From: Streptomyces chryseus
Lineage (GTDB): Bacteria > Actinomycetota > Actinomycetes > Streptomycetales > Streptomycetaceae
Reading direction: 5' to 3'
NCBI RefSeq assembly: GCF_014650755.1
Contig: NZ_BMVO01000015.1
Coordinates: 62,001 to 126,000 of the forward strand
Length of the DNA: 64,000 nt
In this document: piece by piece, positions 53,150-61,420 of the stretch
How positions within the stretch are numbered: position 1 is the stretch's first letter
How the letters are laid out: each line of letters opens with the position of its first letter
The notes under the pieces: generated by a model
Told to the model about the DNA's origin: nothing
Databases searched by the model: none
The model's input: the letters and a program-made list of their open reading frames with translations, nothing else
Translations under genes and position numbers: made by a program

Positions 53150-53884
53150 TCAGGACCAGACCGCGACGAAGTAGCCGACGCCGTAGGGGGCGTCCTCGTA
53201 CAGCAGCCGGCCGCCGAGGCCGGCGCCCTCGGCGGCGCCCGCGAGGACCTGCCAGGGCGCTCGCCCCGCTGCCTTGAGTTCGTACGCCAGACGGCCGTCC
53301 AGGGCCGCCAGAGCGGCCGTGTCGGCCGCGCCCAGGGCCCGCGCCGCGGCGGCGTCGAACCCCTCGGCCCGTTCGTCCAGGTAGCCGGGCGCCTTGAGCG
53401 TCCGGCAGGCGCTGCCGTCGCCGAGTACGAGGAGGGCGACGCGCTCCGCCCGTGCGGCGAGCTTTCCGCCCTCCCGCGCGCACTGCTCACCGGCCAGCTG
53501 TTCCCCGACGCGCAGGCCCTCGACACGGGCGTCGGCCCACCGCGCGCGCGAGAGCAGCCAGGCCCCCACGGCGAGCGACGGGGGAAGCTCGCGTTCTGCG
53601 GCGCTTCCCGGGACGCCCGGTCGGGGCGTCGCGTCCGTTCCGAGGAACGTCGCGAAATCCGCACCGAAGCCCTCGAAGCTCCCCCTGGCGCCCTGGGGGT
53701 ACGTCGCCGTGCCTTCCTGTTCCGCGGAACCGACCACGACGAGCAGGTCGGGACGGGAGGCCGCGAGTACGCCCACCGCGTCCGCGCACGCGTCCCGCGC
53801 GGCGGCGAGTTCCGGTGCGGCCCCCGAGGCGACCTCGGGGACCAGGAGCGGCGGACAGGGGCACACGGCGGCGGCGACAAGCAT
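53150..53884 (-). CDS. Class III extradiol dioxygenase subunit B-like protein
   Basis: 244 residues starting MLVAAAVCPCPPLLVPEVA at ATG 53884. The fold (VAAARDACADAVGVLAASRPDLLVVVGSAE, FADFATFLG-type loop, ALLVLGDGSACRTLKAPGYLDERAEGFDAA) is that of LigB/MEMO-like proteins. Metal-ligand histidines expected in active dioxygenases are scarce here, so catalysis is doubtful. Related ORFs are commonly found next to miaB in Streptomyces. Its ribosome binding site is weak. It lies 75 bp downstream of miaB's end in the other gene's flank and is read on the same strand as miaB. Confidence 0.75.
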   Translation of the reverse strand: MLVAAAVCPCPPLLVPEVASGAAPELAAARDACADAVGVLAASRPDLLVVVGSAEQEGTATYPQGARGSFEGFGADFATFLGTDATPRPGVPGSAAERELPPSLAVGAWLLSRARWADARVEGLRVGEQLAGEQCAREGGKLAARAERVALLVLGDGSACRTLKAPGYLDERAEGFDAAAARALGAADTAALAALDGRLAYELKAAGRAPWQVLAGAAEGAGLGGRLLYEDAPYGVGYFVAVWS

Positions 53885-53959
53885 GCCCGGCAGCCTAGTA
53901 CCCCGGCGGAATCGGACTCCGGGGCCGTTGCCGGGCGACACCCGTGGCGCGGGTGGCCG

Positions 53960-55444
53960 TTACTGGACGGAGCAGCCGCCCGTGACTGCCGGAAGCGGCT
54001 CCGGTACGCCGATCTTCGGCAGCCCCAGGAGCACACCGGCGCCCTGCTGCGGCTGCGCGGTGCGCTGCTCCCAGGCATCGCCCGCGCGGGTGCGGCGTAC
54101 AGCCTTGGAGGGGCCCTCGGCCAGCAGGTGGTGCGGCGCGGCGTACGTGATCTCGACCGTCACGACGTCGCCGGGACGCACGTCCTGGTCCGGCTTCGTG
54201 AAGTGGACGAGGCGATTGTCGGGGGCGCGTCCGGAGAGGCGGTGCGTGGCGCCGTCCTTGCGGCCCTCGCCCTCGGCGACCATGACGTCCACGGTGCGGC
54301 CGACCTGCTTCTTGTTCTCCTCCCAGGAGATCTCCTCCTGCAGGGCGACCAGGCGCACGTACCGCTCCTGGACGACCTCCTTGGGGATCTGGTTCTCCAT
54401 GGTGGCGGCCGGCGTACCGGGGCGCTTGGAGTACTGGAAGGTGAAGGCCTGCGCGAAGCGCGCCTCGCGGACCGTGTGCATGGTCTGCTCGAAGTCCTCC
54501 TCCGTCTCGCCGGGGAAGCCCACGATGATGTCGGTGGAGATGGCGGCGTGCGGCATGGCGGCGCGCACCTTCTCGATGATGCCGAGGAAGCGCTCCTGGC
54601 GGTACGAGCGGCGCATCGCCTTGAGGACGGTGTCCGAACCGGACTGGAGCGGCATGTGCAGCTGCGGCATGACGTTCGGCGTCTCGGCCATCGCGGCGAT
54701 CACGTCGTCCGTGAAGTCGCGCGGGTGCGGCGAGGTGAACCGCACGCGCTCCAGGCCCTCGATCGTGCCGCATGCGCGCAGCAGCTTGGAGAACGCCTCG
54801 CGGTCGCCGATGTCGGAGCCGTACGCGTTGACGTTCTGGCCGAGCAGGGTGATCTCGGAGACGCCCTCGGCGACCAGTGCCTCGATCTCGGCGAGGATGT
54901 CGCCGGTCCTGCGGTCCTTCTCCTTGCCGCGCAGCGCCGGGACGATGCAGAAGGTGCAGGTGTTGTTGCACCCGACGGAGATGGACACCCAGGCGGCGTA
55001 CGCGCTCTCGCGCCGGGTCGGCAGCGTGCTCGGGAACGCCTCCAGCGACTCCGCGATCTCGACCTGCGCCTCTTCCTGGACGCGGGCGCGCTCCAGCAGC
55101 ACCGGCAGCTTGCCGATGTTGTGCGTGCCGAAGACCACGTCGACCCAGGGGGCCTTCTTGACGATGGTGTCGCGGTCCTTCTGCGCGAGGCAGCCGCCGA
55201 CGGCGATCTGCATGCCCGGCCGCTTGGTCTTCATGGGGGCGAGCCTGCCGAGGTTGCCGTACAGCTTGTTGTCGGCGTTCTCCCGCACCGCGCAGGTGTT
55301 GAAGACGACGACGTCGGCGTCCCCGTCGGCGCCCTCCGGCGCACGCACGTATCCCGCGCCCTCCAGGAGGCCCGAGAGCCGTTCGGAGTCGTGGACGTTC
55401 ATCTGGCACCCGTAAGTGCGCACCTCGTATGTCTTCTCGCTCAT
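53960..55444 (-). CDS. miaB: tRNA-2-methylthio-N6-dimethylallyladenosine synthase MiaB
   Basis: 494 residues, a radical-SAM methylthiotransferase acting on i6A37 made by MiaA. The N-terminal UPF0004 domain has three cluster-binding cysteines (TYGCQMNVHDSE, FNTCAVRENAD, VGGCLAQKD). The radical-SAM CNNTCTFC is at residue ~157. ISTDIIVGFPGETEEDF follows, and a C-terminal TRAM domain. The start at ATG 55444 (MSEKTYEVRTYG) is chosen over the open frame to 55666, which overlaps the divergent TAXI gene. A GTG three codons upstream is an alternative. Confidence 0.95.
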   Translation of the reverse strand: MSEKTYEVRTYGCQMNVHDSERLSGLLEGAGYVRAPEGADGDADVVVFNTCAVRENADNKLYGNLGRLAPMKTKRPGMQIAVGGCLAQKDRDTIVKKAPWVDVVFGTHNIGKLPVLLERARVQEEAQVEIAESLEAFPSTLPTRRESAYAAWVSISVGCNNTCTFCIVPALRGKEKDRRTGDILAEIEALVAEGVSEITLLGQNVNAYGSDIGDREAFSKLLRACGTIEGLERVRFTSPHPRDFTDDVIAAMAETPNVMPQLHMPLQSGSDTVLKAMRRSYRQERFLGIIEKVRAAMPHAAISTDIIVGFPGETEEDFEQTMHTVREARFAQAFTFQYSKRPGTPAATMENQIPKEVVQERYVRLVALQEEISWEENKKQVGRTVDVMVAEGEGRKDGATHRLSGRAPDNRLVHFTKPDQDVRPGDVVTVEITYAAPHHLLAEGPSKAVRRTRAGDAWEQRTAQPQQGAGVLLGLPKIGVPEPLPAVTGGCSVQ

Positions 55445-55514
55445 CTCGTACACCAGGGTACGGGCCCCGGCACCCCCTGGTCTCCGAGGGGAGTGAACTG
55501 GCAGGATCGCGCGC

Positions 55515-56510
55515 ATGCTCCACGCCCTCCCCCGCTTCAGCCGCCGCCGCGCCCTCCAGGGGTCCGTCGCCGCACTCGTGGTGACCGGACTGCTGCTGTG
55601 GTGGCTCCTGCCGATCGGGGAGGCCCCACCGCGCGGGAAGGTCACGTTCAGTACGGGCGTGACCACCGGCGTCTACCAGCGCTACGGCGAGCTCCTGGAC
55701 AAGGAGGTCGCCCGCGACCTCCCCGACGTCGCCATGGAGCTGCGGTCCAGCGAGGGCTCCCGGCAGAACCTGGCGCGTCTGGTGAACGGGGAGGCCGATT
55801 TCACGATCGCCACGGCCGACGCGGTGGCGCAGTACTTCCGCGACGGTCTGCCCGAGGGGTACCGGCTGCGTGGTTGCGCCCGGCTGTACGACGACTACGT
55901 GCAGCTCGTCGTGCCGAAGCGTTCCACGGTGCGCTCCGCGGCCGATCTCCGGAACAAGCGGGTGGCGGTCGGCCAGGACGGCTCGGGTGTACGACTGGTG
56001 TCGAACCAGCTGCTCGAGGCCGCGGGGCTCGATCCCGAGCAGGACATCACTCCGGTGTCCATCGGCATCGACACCATGCCCCAGCGCCTGGAGAACGGCA
56101 CGATCGACGCCTTCTTCTGGTCCGGCGGCCTGCCCACGGCCGCGGTCAGGGACCTCTCGAAGCGCTTCGACATCCGGCTCGTGCCCCTGGGTGATCTGGT
56201 CGACGAGCTGCACGCCGAGCCCGGCCCCTCCCGCTACTACCGGTCCGCCGTGATGCCCGCCGACGCGTACCGGGAGGCGCAGGACGGGAAGGCCGTGCCG
56301 ACGGTGGCGGTGGCCAACCTGCTCGTGACGACGGACACCGTGGACGCGCGGCTGACCGAAGGGCTCACCCGTACGGTGATAGGGAGCCGGGACAGCATCG
56401 GCAAGCAGGTGCACGCGGCGCAGCTGGTGGATCTGCGGACCGCCATCTACACCGATCCGCTGGAGCTGCACGAGGGCGCGCAGCGCTACTACCGGTCGGT
56501 CAAGCCGTAG
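55515..56510 (+). CDS. TAXI-family solute-binding protein (orphan TRAP component)
   Basis: 331 residues. An N-terminal membrane anchor or signal (RALQGSVAALVVTGLLLWWLLP) is followed by the TAXI fold: VTFSTGVTTGVYQRYGELL, RSSEGSRQNLARLVNGEADFTIATAD, NKRVAVGQDGSGVRLVSNQLLEAAGL, GTIDAFFWSGGLPTAAV. TAXI proteins deliver small acids (for example glutamate or 2-oxoglutarate) to TRAP permeases. No TRAP membrane subunit is in the window. The last 11 bp overlap, tail to tail, the end of the adjacent sensor kinase gene, suggesting a functional link. Confidence 0.9.
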   Translation: MLHALPRFSRRRALQGSVAALVVTGLLLWWLLPIGEAPPRGKVTFSTGVTTGVYQRYGELLDKEVARDLPDVAMELRSSEGSRQNLARLVNGEADFTIATADAVAQYFRDGLPEGYRLRGCARLYDDYVQLVVPKRSTVRSAADLRNKRVAVGQDGSGVRLVSNQLLEAAGLDPEQDITPVSIGIDTMPQRLENGTIDAFFWSGGLPTAAVRDLSKRFDIRLVPLGDLVDELHAEPGPSRYYRSAVMPADAYREAQDGKAVPTVAVANLLVTTDTVDARLTEGLTRTVIGSRDSIGKQVHAAQLVDLRTAIYTDPLELHEGAQRYYRSVKP

Positions 56511-57897
56511 GGCCGGTGCGCGGGACCCTGAGGGTCACGCGCAGTCCCCGGGGCTCGTTGCGGGCGTACGACATGGTGCCGCCGCCCGGCAGGAGCAGGG
56601 CGCGCGAGATGGACAGGCCGAGGCCCGAGCCGCTGACGTTCTGATGGCGGTTGCTGCGCCAGAACCGGTCACCGACGCGTTCCAGTTCGTCGTCGGTCAG
56701 GCCCGGGCCGCCGTCGGCGACCGTGATCGTGCAGGTCTCGCCGTTCGGCACGACCTCGACCGTGACGTCCTCTCCGCCCGGCGTGAACTTCAGGGCGTTG
56801 TCGACCACCGCGTCCAGGGCGCTGGAGAGCGCCACCGGGTCGCCCCAGGCGGTGACGGCCGCCGGGCCCTCCCGGGTGAGGTGCACGCCCTTGTCGTCCG
56901 CCAGGGGGCGCCAGGCGGCGACCCGCTCGGTGACCAGGTCGCCGATGTCGATGAGCTGGAGGTGCGTGGTGGCCTGCTCGGCCAGCGCCAGGCCGAGGAG
57001 GCTGTCGAGGACCTGGGCGAGGCGCTTGCCCTCGGTCCGCACGGAGGCGATCTCCTCGTTGCCCTCGGGCAGTTCGAGCGAGAGGAGCTCGATCCGCAGC
57101 AGAAGGGCCGCAAGGGGGTTGCGCAGTTGGTGGGAGGCGTCGGCGACGAAGGCGCGCTGCTGCTCCAGCACTTCCTCGACGTTGTCCGCCATCTCGTTGA
57201 ACGAGCGGGCGAGCCGCCTGAGTTCGGGCGGACCGCCGGCCACCGCCACCCGCGAGTTCATCAGACCCGTCGCGATGTCGTGCGTGACCGCGTCCAGGAC
57301 ACGTACGGGCCTGAGCACCCACCCGGTCAGCCGGAACGCGGCGCCCACCGCCACCAGCATCGCCGCGAACTCGCCCGCCGCGATGACCAGCCAGCCCTGC
57401 AGGATCCGTGAGCGCATCGGTCCGGTCGGCGAATCGGTGACGACGACCGCGACCACGTCGCCGTCCCGTACGACCGGGGAGGCGACCACGAGACGGCCCT
57501 CCTGCCACGGCCACACCTGGGGCGGGTCGTGACTGCGGCGCTTGTAGAGCGCTTCCTCGAAGGCGTCGAGGCCCTCGCCGCTCTCGGGAACGGCCCAGCC
57601 CTCCGGCGCGCTCGCCATCGCCCACTTGTCGCGGTAGAAGACGCCCGCCTTGATCCCGTACACGGCGTAGTAGCTGGCGAGTTCGGCCTCCAGCGTCCTG
57701 CGGCGTTCGTCCTGGCCGCTCTCCGTGCGTTCGGTGACGAACTGGGCGAGCGCCGCGAAACGCGCCGTGTCGTCGATCCGGTCGACGACCACTCGCTGCT
57801 GCTGTGCCGCTGCGACGCTCACCGCGAGGGGGAAGCCCAGCGCGAGCAGGATGCCCGCGAGCAGGACGATGAGGAGCGGGAGGAGGCGGGTGCGCAC
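56500..57897 (-). CDS. Sensor histidine kinase
   Basis: 465 residues starting at GTG 57897. Transmembrane segments flank an extracytoplasmic sensor of ~130 residues (TM1 LLPLLIVLLAGILLALGFPLAV; TM2 GWLVIAAGEFAAMLVAVGAAF). A HAMP follows (RPVRVLDAVTHDIATG), then the phospho-acceptor His in FVADASHQLRNPLAALL, and the HATPase with N box DNALKFTP and G boxes GGPGL and GSGLGLSI. It lies 6 bp downstream of its response regulator gene. The signal is unknown; the convergent TAXI protein is a candidate ligand carrier. Confidence 0.93.
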   Translation of the reverse strand: MRTRLLPLLIVLLAGILLALGFPLAVSVAAAQQQRVVVDRIDDTARFAALAQFVTERTESGQDERRRTLEAELASYYAVYGIKAGVFYRDKWAMASAPEGWAVPESGEGLDAFEEALYKRRSHDPPQVWPWQEGRLVVASPVVRDGDVVAVVVTDSPTGPMRSRILQGWLVIAAGEFAAMLVAVGAAFRLTGWVLRPVRVLDAVTHDIATGLMNSRVAVAGGPPELRRLARSFNEMADNVEEVLEQQRAFVADASHQLRNPLAALLLRIELLSLELPEGNEEIASVRTEGKRLAQVLDSLLGLALAEQATTHLQLIDIGDLVTERVAAWRPLADDKGVHLTREGPAAVTAWGDPVALSSALDAVVDNALKFTPGGEDVTVEVVPNGETCTITVADGGPGLTDDELERVGDRFWRSNRHQNVSGSGLGLSISRALLLPGGGTMSYARNEPRGLRVTLRVPRTGPTA

Positions 57898-57903
57898 GTG
57901 GGG

Positions 57904-58614
57904 TTACGGGGCCTGTACCGACGCGGCCGGTGCGACGAGCCGGTAGCCGACCCCGCGCACGGTCTCGATGAGCGCGGGCATCCGCAGCTTGGAGCGCAGG
58001 GAGGCCACGTGCACCTCCAGGGTGCGCCCGGTGCCCTCCCAGCTCGTACGCCAGACCTCGCTGATGATCTGCTCGCGGCGGAAGACCACGCCGGGCCGCT
58101 GCGCGAGGAGCGCGAGCAGGTCGAACTCCTTGCGGGTCAGCTGCACTTCGACGCCGGCGACGCTCACGCGGCGGGTGGGCAGCTCGATGCGTACGCCGCC
58201 CAGCCGCAGCGCGGCGTCGTCGCCGGGGGCGGGCGACGGGTCGCCGGTGGCCTTGCGCCGGGCGACGGCGTGGATACGGGCGAGCAGTTCGCCGGTGTCG
58301 TACGGCTTGACGACGTAGTCGTCGGCGCCGAGGTTGAGGCCGTGGATGCGCGAGCGCACGTCGGAGCGCGCGGTCACCATGATCACCGGGGTGTTGCCGC
58401 GCTTGCGGATCTTGCCGCACACCTCGTAGCCGTCCTGGTCGGGCAGTCCGAGGTCGAGCAGGACGACACCGAAGGGCTCCTTCTCGGCCGGCAGGAGCGC
58501 CTGGATCGCCTCCTCGCCACTGCGGGCGTGGACGACCTGGAAGCCGTGGCGGACGAGGATGGCGGAGAGGGCGGCGGCGACGTGGTCGTCGTCCTCGACG
58601 AGCAGCAGCCTCAT
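57904..58614 (-). CDS. OmpR/PhoB-type response regulator
   Basis: 236 residues. The receiver has the acidic pair VEDDDH, phospho-acceptor Asp in VVLLDLGLPDQDG, Thr in VTARSD and Lys in VVKPYD. The C-terminal winged helix (VQLTRKEFDLLALLAQRPGVVFRREQI, TLEVHVASLRSKL) is PhoB-like. It is the first gene of a two-gene operon with the kinase and is divergent from gluABCD across a 269-bp region with repeated CCGTTACGG elements. Confidence 0.94.
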   Translation of the reverse strand: MRLLLVEDDDHVAAALSAILVRHGFQVVHARSGEEAIQALLPAEKEPFGVVLLDLGLPDQDGYEVCGKIRKRGNTPVIMVTARSDVRSRIHGLNLGADDYVVKPYDTGELLARIHAVARRKATGDPSPAPGDDAALRLGGVRIELPTRRVSVAGVEVQLTRKEFDLLALLAQRPGVVFRREQIISEVWRTSWEGTGRTLEVHVASLRSKLRMPALIETVRGVGYRLVAPAASVQAP

Positions 58615-58711
58615 GGCACCTCCCCCTCCGGTGAAATCTCAGTGAACAGGTCCGGCGCAATACGCCTCAGGGCATAAACGCCGATGGGTCACGTTCCAGT
58701 CAAGGGACTTC

Positions 58712-58736
58712 CCGTTACGGGCATGTTCCGTTACGG
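58712..58736. promoter_or_regulatory. Two CCGTTACGG palindromes upstream of gluA and the response regulator
   Basis: CCGTTACGG occurs at 58712-58720 (extended to CCCGTTACGGG, 58711-58721) and at 58728-58736, 16 bp apart. A third, inverted partial copy (CGTAACGG, 58831-58838) lies within the gluA promoter spacer. These are candidate regulator-binding sites. Confidence 0.5.
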
Positions 58737-58819
58737 AGCCGGTACACCGGCCCGAATCCTGTTCACGCGGCGTGTCCGCTCGAAGCCGTATCGTTATGCT
58801 CAATTTCCGCTCAGATGTG

Positions 58820-58849
58820 ATGACGCTGGTCGTAACGGCTGGCTAGGGT
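58820..58849 (+). promoter_or_regulatory. Promoter of gluABCD
   Basis: ATGACG (58820-58825), an 18-bp spacer and TAGGGT (58844-58849) fit an HrdB promoter. Transcription would begin about 28 nt before the gluA start. Confidence 0.5.
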
Positions 58850-58883
58850 CCTCCCCAACCGAGGAGGACGGAGCAAGAAGCCG

Positions 58884-59669
58884 ATGAGCGGAGTTTCAGT
58901 GACCAAGGCCGCCGATGACGCTGCCCCCGCAGCCGACGACCTGGTCGTGCTGAGCAACGTCAACAAGCACTTCGGCGCGCTGCATGTGCTCCAGGACATC
59001 GATCTGACCATCGCCCGTGGCGAGGTCGTGGTCGTCATCGGACCCTCGGGGTCCGGAAAGTCCACGCTGTGCCGCACCATCAACCGCCTGGAGACGATCG
59101 ACTCCGGCGCGATAGCCATCGACGGCAAGCCGCTGCCCCAGGAGGGCAAGGAGCTCGCACGGCTGCGTGCCGATGTCGGCATGGTCTTCCAGTCGTTCAA
59201 CCTCTTCGCACACAAGACGGTGCTGGAGAACGTCACGCTGGGCCAGATCAAGGTCCGCAAGGCGGACAAGGCCGCGGCCGAGAAGAAGGGCCGGGAGCTG
59301 CTCGACCGCGTGGGCGTCGGCTCGCAGGCCGACAAGTACCCGGCCCAGCTCTCCGGTGGCCAGCAGCAACGTGTCGCGATCGCGCGGGCGTTGGCCATGG
59401 ACCCCAAGGTCATGCTCTTCGACGAGCCCACTTCGGCGCTCGACCCCGAGATGATCAACGAGGTCCTGGAGGCCATGCAGCAGCTGGCGCGCGACGGAAT
59501 GACGATGGTGGTCGTCACCCACGAGATGGGCTTCGCGCGCTCGGCCGCCAACCGCGTCGTCTTCATGGCGGACGGCAAGATCGTCGAGCAGGCCACGCCC
59601 GACCAGTTCTTCAGCAACCCGCGCAGCGACCGGGCCAAGGACTTCCTGTCGAAGATCCTTCACCACTGA
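58884..59669 (+). CDS. gluA: Glutamate ABC transporter ATPase GluA
   Basis: 261 residues, a polar amino acid ABC ATPase. Walker A is GPSGSGKSTLCR, Q-loop VFQSFNLF, signature LSGGQQQR, Walker B VMLFDEP, and H-loop VVTHEMGFARSAA. Together with GluB-D it matches the glutamate uptake operon of Corynebacterium and Streptomyces. GAGGAGG lies 20 bases before ATG 58884; a GTG five codons later also has GGAG at correct spacing, so the start could be either. Confidence 0.93.
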   Translation: MSGVSVTKAADDAAPAADDLVVLSNVNKHFGALHVLQDIDLTIARGEVVVVIGPSGSGKSTLCRTINRLETIDSGAIAIDGKPLPQEGKELARLRADVGMVFQSFNLFAHKTVLENVTLGQIKVRKADKAAAEKKGRELLDRVGVGSQADKYPAQLSGGQQQRVAIARALAMDPKVMLFDEPTSALDPEMINEVLEAMQQLARDGMTMVVVTHEMGFARSAANRVVFMADGKIVEQATPDQFFSNPRSDRAKDFLSKILHH

Positions 59670-59685
59670 CGACCGACGACCAACG

Positions 59686-59713
59686 ACGTCGTACGACGCA
59701 CGCCGTACGACGT
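59686..59713 (+). other. Hairpin between gluA and gluB
   Basis: Perfect 10-bp arms (59686-59695, 59704-59713) with an 8-nt loop in the 74-bp gap. Such hairpins upstream of binding-protein genes can stabilise mRNA and raise binding-protein output. Confidence 0.65.
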
Positions 59714-59743
59714 ATGACGACCACGACTCAAGGGATGTTCACG

Positions 59744-60658
59744 ATGAAGCTCCGCAAGACGGCCGCCGTCGCCATTGCCGTGCTCGCCCTGACCGCGACC
59801 GCCTGTGGTGGCGAGTCCGGCACCGCGGGTGACAAGCCGAAGGACCCGACCGGCGGCAAGGAAGCCCCCAAGCTTCCCACGTACACGGTCGCCAAGGACG
59901 TCAAGATCGACTCGCCGGCCCTGAAGAAGGCCCAGAAGGCCGGCAAGATCACCTTCGGCGCCAAGAACGACCAGCCGTACCTCGGCTTCGAGGACACCGA
60001 CGGCAAGCGTTCCGGTTTCGACATCGAGATCGCCAAGATGGTCGCCGCCGACCTCGGCTTCTCGGCCGACCAGATCACCTTCAAGACGGTCGACTCCGGC
60101 GTCCGCGAGACGACCATCTCGAAGGGCGACATCGACCTGTACGTCGGCACGTACACGATCAACGACGAGCGCAAGAAGCAGGTCGGCTTCGCCGGTCCGT
60201 ACTTCATGGCCGGAGCCGACCTCCTGGTCCGCAAGGACGAGAAGGCGATCACCGGAGCGGACTCCCTCAAGGGCAAGAAGGTCTGCTCGATCGTCGGCTC
60301 CACGCCGCTCCAGGAGATCAAGAAGCCGAAGTACGGCGCGGAGACCGTCGAGCTCTCGAAGTACTCCGAGTGCGTGCAGCAGCTCATCAACAACGAGGTC
60401 GACGCCGTCACCACCGACGACGCGATCCTCAAGGGCTACGCGGCCCAGCGTCCGACGAAGCTCAAGGTGCTCGGCAAGCCGTTCACCAAGGAGCCGTACG
60501 GCATCGGCATGAGCAAGGGCGACAAGGCGCTGCGCGACGCGGTCAGCGACGCCCTCGAGGCGCACATCAAGAACGGCGACTACAAGAAGGCGTACGACGC
60601 GACGCTCGGCCTGTCCGGCTCCGAGTTCACCGAGCCGCCGGCGCTCGAGCGTTACTGA
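59744..60658 (+). CDS. gluB: Glutamate-binding lipoprotein GluB
   Basis: 304 residues. The signal peptide ends in the lipobox LTATAC near residue 21, so the protein is anchored outside the membrane. The periplasmic-binding-protein fold follows (KITFGAKNDQPYLGFEDTDGKRSGFDIEIAKMVAADLG, DIDLYVGTYTINDERKKQVGFAGPYFMAG, ECVQQLINNEVDAVTTDD). It captures glutamate for GluCD. The start ATG 59744 is nine bases after AAGGG; an ATG three codons earlier is less favoured. Confidence 0.93.
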   Translation: MKLRKTAAVAIAVLALTATACGGESGTAGDKPKDPTGGKEAPKLPTYTVAKDVKIDSPALKKAQKAGKITFGAKNDQPYLGFEDTDGKRSGFDIEIAKMVAADLGFSADQITFKTVDSGVRETTISKGDIDLYVGTYTINDERKKQVGFAGPYFMAGADLLVRKDEKAITGADSLKGKKVCSIVGSTPLQEIKKPKYGAETVELSKYSECVQQLINNEVDAVTTDDAILKGYAAQRPTKLKVLGKPFTKEPYGIGMSKGDKALRDAVSDALEAHIKNGDYKKAYDATLGLSGSEFTEPPALERY

Positions 60659-60692
60659 CAACCGCCGTCTGTCTTCGGTGGTGACTTTCCGG

Positions 60693-60725
60693 GCCCCGTA
60701 CGCGCTTGAGGGGAGCGTACGGGGC
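60693..60725 (+). terminator. Hairpin between gluB and gluC (partial terminator)
   Basis: A perfect 11-bp stem (60693-60703 with 60715-60725) and an 11-nt loop. As it lies inside an operon it probably attenuates read-through, so the membrane subunits are made at lower level than GluB. Confidence 0.65.
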
Positions 60726-60772
60726 GCGGTGTCCCCTGCCCGTCCGCTGCTGCCGCCCACGAGGACTTCCCC

Positions 60773-61420
60773 GTGAATGTATTGCTCGACCACTTGCCGG
60801 AGTTCCGTGACGGTTTCATAGGAACCGTGCTGCTCACCGCCGCCAGTGCGCTGCTCGCGATGGTGCTGGGCCTCGTGATGGCCGGTTTCCGTGTCTCGCC
60901 CGTACCGCCCCTGCGGTTCTTCGGCACCGCCTGGGTCACGCTCTTCCGCAACACTCCGCTGACGCTGCTGTTCCTCGTCGCCTGGTTCGTGGTGCCGGCC
61001 GTCTTCGGCACCGGCATGAGCCCGTGGACGAAGGCCCTGCTGGCGCTCGGCTTCTACACCTCCGCGTTCGTCTGCGAGGCCGTCCGGTCCGGCGTCAGCA
61101 CGGTGCCGCTCGGCCAGGCCGAGGCCGCCCGCTCGCTGGGCATGACCTTCTTCCAGACGCTGCGCCTGATCGTCCTTCCGCAGGCCACGCGGACCGTGGT
61201 CCCGCCCCTGAGCAGCATCTTCATCGCGCTCACCAAGAACTCGGCGATCGCGGGAGCGTTCAGCGTCACCGAGCTCTTCGGTGTGCAGAAGCTCCTGAGC
61301 GACAAGGGCTTCGCCATCGCCCCGATCTTCCTCTGGGTGGCACTCGCCTACCTGGTCATCACGTTCACCATCAGCGGTCTCTTCCGGCTGCTCGAGCGGC
61401 GCCTGGAGGTCGCACGATGA
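60773..61420 (+). CDS. gluC: Glutamate ABC permease GluC
   Basis: 215 residues, five hydrophobic segments. The permease EAA loop is in VRSGVSTVPLGQAEAARSLGMTFFQTLRLIVLPQATRTVVPPLSS. The start GTG 60773 follows GAGGA. Its last four bases overlap the gluD start (ATGA), giving coupled translation of the two permeases. Confidence 0.93.
   Translation: MNVLLDHLPEFRDGFIGTVLLTAASALLAMVLGLVMAGFRVSPVPPLRFFGTAWVTLFRNTPLTLLFLVAWFVVPAVFGTGMSPWTKALLALGFYTSAFVCEAVRSGVSTVPLGQAEAARSLGMTFFQTLRLIVLPQATRTVVPPLSSIFIALTKNSAIAGAFSVTELFGVQKLLSDKGFAIAPIFLWVALAYLVITFTISGLFRLLERRLEVAR

Noticed and set aside
53078..56194. 1038-codon plus-strand open frame
   Set aside because: Antisense to the dioxygenase-like and miaB genes and out of frame with the TAXI gene.
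58689..58740. GlnR nitrogen-control box upstream of gluA
   Set aside because: GTTAC-N6-GTTCC matches only part of the GTnAC-n6-GnAAC pattern; kept as an unnamed repeat element.
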